Assembly: GCF_000003815.2 (NCBI RefSeq)
Contig: NC_049979.1
Coordinates: 24,960,931-25,019,005, forward strand
DNA: 58,075 nt
Direction of reading: 5' to 3'
Origin: Branchiostoma floridae
Taxonomy: Eukaryota; Chordata; Leptocardii; Amphioxiformes; Branchiostomatidae
The notes beneath the pieces are model-generated. The model made no database searches. It saw only the letters and a program-made list of their open reading frames with translations, and was not told the origin of the DNA. The stretch's first letter is position 1. Each line of letters opens with the position of its first letter. The position numbers were made by a program, and so were the translations under genes. Below are positions 52,701 to 58,075 of the stretch, one piece after another.

Positions 52701-53788
52701 CATACATGCCACTCTCTGCTGCAGGGAACAAGTACGTATTAGTCGTGGCGGACCTCTTCAGCAAATACGTGAACTTGTACGCCATACCCAACCAGGAAGC
52801 CCCCACCGTAGCAGACAAGCTGTTCCGAGAGTTCGTCGGCCAACACGGCGTGCCAGAGCAACTCCACTCCGATCAGGGACGTCAGTTCGAGTCCAACCTT
52901 GTAACCGAACTGTGTGCACGCCTAGGCATCATTAAGTCGCGGACTTCAGCTTACCACCCACAAGACAACGGTCAAGTTGAGAGATACAACCGCACCATGA
53001 AGAACATCCTCGCCAAGTGCCTGGAGGGACGTGAACATGACTGGGACCGTCTGCTCCCTCACGTCGCCCTGGCCTACAATACGAGTGTGCACTCCACGAC
53101 CAACCACACACCTTTCTTCATGGTACATGGTCGAGAGGCACGCCTACCTATAGACGTAGCTTGCCAACTACCCGCCTCAACACCGCAACAGGCCGACCTG
53201 ACAACGGCGCTCGCGTCCGTCCGCGACGCAATCGACGAGTCACACCAGACGCAAAACCAGCAACAAGCCCCCCGCGTCCACCGCCATCACTACAACGCCG
53301 GCGACCGCGTATGGCTCCACCATCCTCCGTCTGCTCTCCATAAGCTACGCCTACCCTGGGTTGGTCCGTACGTCATCGTCGGCCCTGTCCCACATGACTC
53401 TCCCGACACCGTCCTGTACAGTATACGTCCAGTGACCGGACGACAACATGCCCAGACCGTCCATCACAACAGACTCAAACCATACGTTTCGCCATCTCCC
53501 CAATTCCTGCCAGCACCGCCCGCCGCCGACAACAGACAACGCATCCCCGAAGCCCATCACCTCGGCTTCGCGGACTTCCTGCACCAGCCCATCGCCAATC
53601 TAGCGCCGCTACCAGACCAGCACGTGCAGGTACCTGACCCACCTGACCCACCTGCCCCAGCACCTGTTCCGCCGCCAGCGCCGATTCCTGTACCGCCAGC
53701 CGTTCCTGCACAGCCGGGCCCTGTCCAAACACGTTCCGGGCGAATCAGCAGGCCACCTACCCGATTCATGGACTTAGACTATGGCTAA
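49634..53788 (+). CDS. Pol polyprotein: protease, RT, RNase H, integrase
   Basis: The frame is uninterrupted from the slip site to TAA. The protease has ALVDTGSCISII. RT has FCVDYRKLNSVTVPDAHPLP, TLDMKSAYWQVPV, FGLSNSAATYQRL and YLDDIIVF at about 51080. RNase H has TTDASATGIGAVLTQ, YDREFWAIVWAVRHFRPYLY and ITDHRPLL. The integrase has the HHCC zinc domain (HDDTIAGHF ... CRECIPCQ), catalytic Asp in ATDITYMPLS, Asp in LHSDQGRQFES and Glu in NGQVERYNRTMK, and a GPY motif (PWVGPYVIV). The tail is Pro-rich and ends TRSGRISRPPTRFMDLDYG; no chromodomain was seen. Between RNase H and the integrase lies a spacer with three imperfect repeats (RDD/REDP..ARV..P and DTCDAADANDTAD). All key residues are present, so this copy could be active. 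Confidence 0.95.
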   Translation, partial: GKRPVADCARQQSATPQPNATTTDFSPFVSISIQGAPTPALVDTGSCISIINNSFRLSSPILRLLPLSETTTTARSVNGERLNIVGTVTASIRLGPVSTTATFHVMGQATSNVILGWDFCRANDITINPTTGTVDVRSSSIPLLPRSSFVPSVSDATVCKTTVLPPNSVSVIPVRLSTTRGGTPHHYDGVFEPQLQRVTYDGVAAARTVSRVVEGSALVQIINTNNHAVNLPEKCNIGHFHAASGPEADYVINDATTTVTAAAVSPPHGKKVRVPKTSLPVIDLSDIDLPPSQKTELSSLLEDNSQCFSHGASDIGRTTLLQHRIDTGDSKPIRQQPYRTPVHRREALRAQISDMLDSDVIEPSTSPWASPVVIVTKKDGSPRFCVDYRKLNSVTVPDAHPLPRVDDTIDALAGSCYFSTLDMKSAYWQVPVHPSDRHKTAFCTNEGLWQFKVLPFGLSNSAATYQRLVQLLLAGVGWDVCLAYLDDIIVFTATFDDHLRVLQQVFDRFRQAGLKLNPAKCRFAQQEVTFLGHVISQHGIRPDPANTSRVEKWPTPTCQKDVRAFVGLASFYRKFVPAFASVADPLIRLTDKHAPFRWTPACQTAFETLQKLLTSPPILAFPDFHSTFTLTTDASATGIGAVLTQVSDGTRRVVAYASKTLSKTQRRWSTYDREFWAIVWAVRHFRPYLYGRPFIHITDHRPLLSCRDTPLGDGGAQGRRSRWAIELSTYDFEIQFHPGATISDVDALSRRPPSTTPADADPRDDILRDTPARVEVQSPEVVRDSRDAVDTSDTTDPPNTILREDPARVPSPVAVHDTCDAADANDTADLRDTALRGTPDHLPPQVIVRAARAADVCASQLADTPDIDFREAQQADPTIREVCRWLQNSHDRPPTSAVRGNNRTLMSFWNDYDSLFLTDGVLYHQPTNAPPLAAPQVVLPRNLSGRVLRSLHDDTIAGHFAPGRTLHRVKNRFYWPGMTADVARYCRECIPCQRRRPAVPRPQAPLQHITASRPFEIVATDITYMPLSAAGNKYVLVVADLFSKYVNLYAIPNQEAPTVADKLFREFVGQHGVPEQLHSDQGRQFESNLVTELCARLGIIKSRTSAYHPQDNGQVERYNRTMKNILAKCLEGREHDWDRLLPHVALAYNTSVHSTTNHTPFFMVHGREARLPIDVACQLPASTPQQADLTTALASVRDAIDESHQTQNQQQAPRVHRHHYNAGDRVWLHHPPSALHKLRLPWVGPYVIVGPVPHDSPDTVLYSIRPVTGRQHAQTVHHNRLKPYVSPSPQFLPAPPAADNRQRIPEAHHLGFADFLHQPIANLAPLPDQHVQVPDPPDPPAPAPVPPPAPIPVPPAVPAQPGPVQTRSGRISRPPTRFMDLDYG

Positions 53789-54130
53789 AATCGAGATCCA
53801 GCCTCACGAACTCTATCAGTATGAACTCAATGTACTGCTTTATTTGTTTGCTTTAAAATATTCTTATGATTAGCCATTGTATACATGCATGTTTGGCTTC
53901 CCCATTTATCCCCCATGTTTTACTATTTGCTTATTTCTGTTGTTTGCGCATTGTTTTTGTTTTTCCTTTATTTCGCTACGTAGCAACCTTTTCGGCCACT
54001 GTTGTGTAACACTCAAACCGCTTTTGTTTTTGTTTTGATTAGGCGACCATTTTGTTTTTGTTTTGATTATTCAACCATATCTGCCACACGCCCGGCTCCA
54101 TTAAGTAGGAGGCGTGGTCGCCTCCACTCC

Positions 54131-54143
54131 GGGGGGGAAGGAG
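54131..54143 (+). promoter_or_regulatory. Polypurine tract of the second gypsy element
   Basis: GGGGGGGAAGGAG directly precedes the LTR and is the likely plus-strand primer site. Confidence 0.85.
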
Positions 54144-54358
54144 TGATAGGGCCAGCTCCCACCACCATGGGGCGGTCTGGCCCATCTGGCCTGTATTATA
54201 GATACCCGAGTGTCCTGGTACATCTGGCCTGTATTATAGATACGCGAATAAACGATACCGACCCACCGTGGTCAGTCTTGGAGTGCGAGCCAACGTGTGC
54301 AGACCTCTTTATGTCCTCTCTGTAAATAGTTAGTTAGCCGCTCGGCCTACACATAACA
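54144..54358 (+). repeat. 3' LTR of the second gypsy element
   Basis: 215 bp, beginning TGATAGGGCCAGC and ending CACATAACA. It contains a tandem ATCTGGCCTGTATTATAGAT pair (about 45 bp apart) and CGAATAAACGAT, a probable polyadenylation signal. Confidence 0.88.
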
Positions 54359-54856
54359 GATGCACAGTATGTTAGTAGGCAAAATAATGGACTAACTAAT
54401 AATGTTGTATGAAGGTCTTCACCTTTTTAAGTTCTGCTTTTATTTGAATAAGTCAAAATATACCTTCATTCACATGCTTTTTGGCAAATGATTAAAAGGG
54501 CGTCACTGTATACATTACTCCGTAATAGGACTAGGTTCTAACATAACATTAATTGATGCCACACCAAGTCAATTTCATGCCAGGGACTGGCCCCTTGCTC
54601 CTCTCCGAGAGGTTCCTCCAAACTGATCTGGAATATTCTCATGAAAACATGGGGAAGTCCACTGTTATACACTCAGTTCCATGTACTGATTATAATAGAA
54701 GTCAATTTTCCTACCTCTCATGACCTACAGCTGCTCATGCCCATAGCCAGGGCAGATTGATTGATCACTGACACATGCCAATACCAAGCGGACGATACAG
54801 TGTTGAGCAGAATCACGGAACTTCGGGCACTTTTTTTGGCAACCATCACGTAAGCA
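54359..54856 (+). repeat. Right copy of the duplicated flank
   Basis: It matches 48661-49323 from the first base after the LTR. It lacks two segments of roughly 40 and 120 bp found in the left copy and has scattered substitutions. Confidence 0.9.
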
Positions 54857-55989
54857 GGCCTGGTGCCTGTTTCATAAGTTTACAATCATAATAAGTTTGA
54901 TACCATAAGAAAGGGAATTACACAAGCTTTCTATTGATATATTTATGATACATTTAAATTTATGCTGGAATAAAAGAAATATGACATACCAAAATTGATA
55001 TTCTGAACTTTTTGTGCCGAGTTAAGCATACAATGTATAATGAACGCCAGAGCGAACTTCTTTCCGGATGTACCCAGGCTATATTTTGTCTGTAATACTC
55101 GAGAAACAATAAAATTGAACTGGTGTGGCCTAAGGATCAAGTCTTATGCCTCAGACTCTTATCGATGCCAATTTTGTCAAAGCTGTGAAATTAAGAGTTA
55201 CCCAATGTGCCTGATAACTATATTTATATAACTTACAAGAAACAGCGGACAATTTATCATGTCTTGGCAAGTAATGCAAAGAAATGTCTTCAAAATTTGT
55301 CCACAAGTTTAATAAAATGAAGTTATGTTCATTCAATCTTTCAACAAATGCTTTGGAGAAATATTCCGTTTTTTTTCTCCAGATCATTCACACTGAATAT
55401 CATCCATGAATTGTGCTCTTCTCACACATCTTAATGAACTTGTTATTAATATTATTATTTCAAACCATCAAAGACACAGATTGTACAAAAAATGTTGCCT
55501 AGTAGTCTGGGTTGTTTTATTCTTAATGGTTCCCTTGATATCTCTCTACACAGTTGTTACGATCAATTGTACAAGTCTTTTAACTCCTATTAGCAACATT
55601 AGCTAAATCTGGTTGTGAAGTCTCAGCTTAATATAACATTTTTTGTGTTTCTTTCTTTCAATAACATTCTTGCAATGAGAATCTTGTATGATGTAAAAGG
55701 TAGATCTGCTAAAACAGCATTTGAACTGCTTCCTGCCCACTGACTGATTTTGTGGGATACATTTTGGAAGAGCAGAAGAGTTTAGGACAGAACATGGTAG
55801 CATACCGATGTGAGAATATTTTCACACAAAAAAAAACAGCTATCCGATACCGAGACAACTAGGACTTTACAAATAACATCGAATAAGATGTGTATACATA
55901 GTCTTTCTACATTGTACATGTACCTTCTCCAATCTCTTGTTAATCAAACAACTGTGATAACAATACCGTGCACTATTAATACTTAAAGT
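54857..55989. other. Gene-free stretch
   Basis: AT-rich sequence without recognised genes or clear repeats on either strand. Confidence 0.5.
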
Positions 55990-56682
55990 TAGGCCATGTT
56001 GATTTGATTGTATAGATGTCATCCACATGTGCATGAATTTTCTGCCGTTTCCAAAAAAAAAAAGTTTTCAACCATACAGTAAATCATAATCATACAAATA
56101 AAGTAAAAGAATAAGATGTGAAAAAACAAAAATGAAAAATCTTTTGTTGGTATGGGTGGGTACAAAAAATTTGGGTACAGGTCCAGAAGATCTGGTCTGG
56201 GCCTGAACCTGGACCTGATTGTGAAAATTGTGAATTGGCAACACTCAAAGGTCAAGGAATCTGTTTGGTAGAATAGCCGACTCCCACTGGCATTTTAAAA
56301 AATCCTATCTTCATGTAATCAAGGCTAACTGCCTCTGTACCTTTGACTGTAGAAACTTACAAATGACTATAAACTCTACTGGACTTCGTTATTTTCTTGG
56401 CCCAGTAAGGCCCAAAGTGCCTGCTGATATAGTGTGTCCATTTTCCCATCAGCGAAACCCATTCTACTGATTTTTTTTTTCCGGACCTGTCCAAGAAGAA
56501 GAAAACGGGTTTCGCACAGGTACTTGTGTATTTAATGCTTTGTTCAACCTTCCTGATCACTTAGATTTCATACTGAAGGGAATTTCTTTTATTTGACCAA
56601 ACTTTTTATTCATTCATGTGATCAAATCAGTTTTAGAGTTCCCAGAGGATGTCATCCATAATAATCAAATCAACATGGCCTT
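55990..56682. repeat. MITE with AAGGCCATGTTGATTTGAT ends, copy 2, interrupted
   Basis: TAGGCCATGTTGATTTGAT at the left and AATCAAATCAACATGGCCT at the right match copy 1 (35128). The interior is split by a decayed TAGGGCTGGGTACC-family element (56150-56530); on both sides of that insert the sequence follows copy 1 (TTTTTGTTGG, then TTCAACCTTCCTGAT). Confidence 0.85.
56150..56530. mobile_element. Decayed TAGGGCTGGGTACC-family MITE nested in another MITE
   Basis: TATGGGTGGGTACAAAAAAT, GGGCCTGAACCTGGACCTGA and TTTCCGGACCTGTCC keep the family order. The ends are degenerate, so target duplications cannot be read. Confidence 0.75.
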
Positions 56683-56858
56683 ATACATAGTTATACATGT
56701 ACATGAACAGCCATTATGATAATAAACTAAACAGTAGTACCTTCCAAACTGATTCAACTATCAAACTGGGGTGCTCTAGCCCATACATTTGTTGTAACAA
56801 CAGACGTTTACTTTAACCCTGGCCAAGTGGTTACAAAGGACTATGGTTATGATGATCA

Positions 56859-56993
56859 TCAATGAACTACCAGAGCAGCAGCAGCATAGCTAACAGAGCT
56901 GTCCTCCTTGCGGCGGCAGCGGCTGGACTGTGCGTAGTTCAGGAACCGAAGAGAGAGGGTGTGGCTGTTGGCAGTCTTCAAGTACTTGACAGC
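56859..56993 (-). CDS. Probable last coding exon of an unidentified minus-strand gene
   Basis: Read on the minus strand, an acceptor (TCTGTTGGTAG) is followed by 44 codons in phase 0 beginning AVKYLKTANSHTLSLRFLNY, continuing AQSSRCRRKEDSSVSY, and ending ALVVH with TGA. Third codon positions are GC-rich as in the other host genes here, unlike the surrounding DNA. AATAAA signals lie 250-270 bp downstream on the minus strand (56588-56593, 56605-56610). Upstream exons would lie beyond 57000 or outside the window; I could not identify them. The plus strand is also open here but has poorer codon character. The product is not recognised. Confidence 0.5.
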   Translation of the reverse strand, partial: AVKYLKTANSHTLSLRFLNYAQSSRCRRKEDSSVSYAAAALVVH

Positions 56994-57239
56994 CTACCAA
57001 CAGATGGTGAGAACCAATCAGAGTGAGGATAGGATGATTATGTGTGCTCATGTGATAATGACTTTAACCTTTACAAATGATGTTGTATTATGAGCATTTT
57101 GTCATTATGTATGCAAATAAGGTCCTAATTTGCAAATCTTAATCAGTTGATCATCTCCTCCGCCCAGATAATAGACATACACAATCTATGTTAAGAAAGA
57201 ATAATTCATATAAATAAGACACTTGTTGGCATACCGGTG

Positions 57240-57376
57240 TGACAGCGATCTCGCTCCCCCGTGATCTCGCCCCCCCGGGGGCGAAATCACTAGCGATCTC
57301 GCCCTCCCCGGCTAGTGATCTCGCCCCCCTACCTCGCCCCCCTTTAGCGATTTCGCCCCCCCCCCCCAAAAAAAAA
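57240..57376. repeat. C-rich low-complexity block with repeated GCGATCTCGCCCCC
   Basis: About seven imperfect units of GATCTCGCCCCC separated by short spacers, ending in C13 and A8. The minus strand carries at least six runs of four or more G. Confidence 0.9.
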
Positions 57377-58075
57377 CGGGTTTACATGACATTTGAGAAG
57401 TTGATTGGTATAAATCACAAAATGTAGTTTCAGAATGATATAAGTACACAAGTTTGATACATAACTCCATTCATAGTATCAATATTAACGTAATTACATG
57501 TTTCAGACAAGGAGGGTTTGGTCCCATGTATTCCCATTATTGCATATACCTGAGTCTTGACATAAGATGTATTTCATTGTATTCACCTGTCCTCAAGCAA
57601 CCTATATATCTCCAATATGAAGTCTCTACCATGAAGTGACCACAAAAGAACTATGTAATGTCTTTATTAATTATGCAAATATTAGGTATTAATTAGAATA
57701 ACGCGCATTTTGGTATATGCACCTGGTCAGGGGATATCTTCACCTCCAACATGACTGTTTTTTCTAGTATTTAGGAACTGATGCATTTACCCGTGTTTCT
57801 TAAGACAGGTACTTTACCAGTGTTTGTGTAGCATTTAGCAACAGCTATATCAACTTGCGCGTAGATAGTGTTTATAATGAGAAACTATTATTCACGTACG
57901 TGTGTTTTTGTTAGTGCTTTGGAAATGTTTCCAGCACAAGAAAGAAAACACTGTGACAAATTGAAAACATATAGCTGACATATTCCGTACCATAGACGGT
58001 GTTGATTTATACGTTCGCAGTAGCACTGTTTTTATGCCACCTCAGCTGAAAAAATTTCTTTTCATTCAATTCAGT
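57377..58075. other. Gene-free right edge
   Basis: AT-rich sequence. No exon, RNA gene or defined repeat is supported. Confidence 0.45.

Larger units (their letters stand above)
49425..54358 (+). mobile_element. Ty3/gypsy LTR retrotransposon with intact pol, 5' part missing
   Basis: The order is gag end, protease, RT, RNase H, integrase, purine tract, 3' LTR. It is GC-rich compared with the host introns around it. The 5' LTR and N-terminal gag fall in the 100-N gap. The right flank starts GATGC immediately after the LTR. This pol order is the usual one for gypsy elements, unlike the element at 26823. Confidence 0.95.

Noticed and set aside
50097-53769. Many 60-170 codon frames on both strands over the second gypsy pol
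   Set aside because: They are shadows caused by the GC-rich pol reading frame.

Overview
The window is a draft-assembly piece of an animal nuclear genome: intron-rich genes with GT-AG splice sites, three N-gaps and many dispersed repeats. The most likely source is an amphioxus (Branchiostoma) or a close invertebrate deuterostome. This is inferred from the gene set (WDPCP, ANKRD49, MRPL48), a tRNA-derived SINE, a Gmr1-like Ty3/gypsy element (a deuterostome type), a very high load of palindromic MITEs, and what looks like heterozygous allele structure in the assembly. No database search was possible.

Layout. 1-2817: gene-free flank with a 1.1-kb inverted-repeat element. 2818-35985 (+): WDPCP (fritz homologue), reconstructed here as 22 coding exons giving 736 residues and a consistent frame throughout, with one GC-AG intron. 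Its introns hold most of the repeats: a 37-bp minisatellite with four-unit higher-order structure (9206-10040), fold-back elements, SINE copies, an 8.2-kb segment bounded by about 90-bp inverted repeats (intron 14), and a young LTR retrotransposon (26823-32637, minus strand). The retrotransposon's integrase lies upstream of its reverse transcriptase and its gag has a SCAN-like capsid. 39308-40252 (-): ANKRD49, convergent with WDPCP. 41235-47837 (+): MRPL48, eight coding exons, divergent from ANKRD49 across about 1 kb. 48661-54856: a second Ty3/gypsy element with an intact 1.4-kaa pol reached through a textbook -1 frameshift signal. Its right flank repeats host sequence that also lies left of a 100-N gap, which reads as empty and filled alleles joined in one scaffold. 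54857-58075: more MITEs, the likely last exon of an unidentified minus-strand gene (56859-56993), and a C-rich low-complexity block.

The three host genes do not form one pathway. WDPCP belongs to the CPLANE ciliogenesis and planar-polarity machinery, ANKRD49 is an ankyrin-repeat protein, and MRPL48 is a mitochondrial large-subunit ribosomal protein. The most unusual material lies in the mobile elements: the Gmr1-like element, the frameshift signal, the TIR-bounded 8-kb block, and three MITE families with hAT-type 8-bp target duplications.
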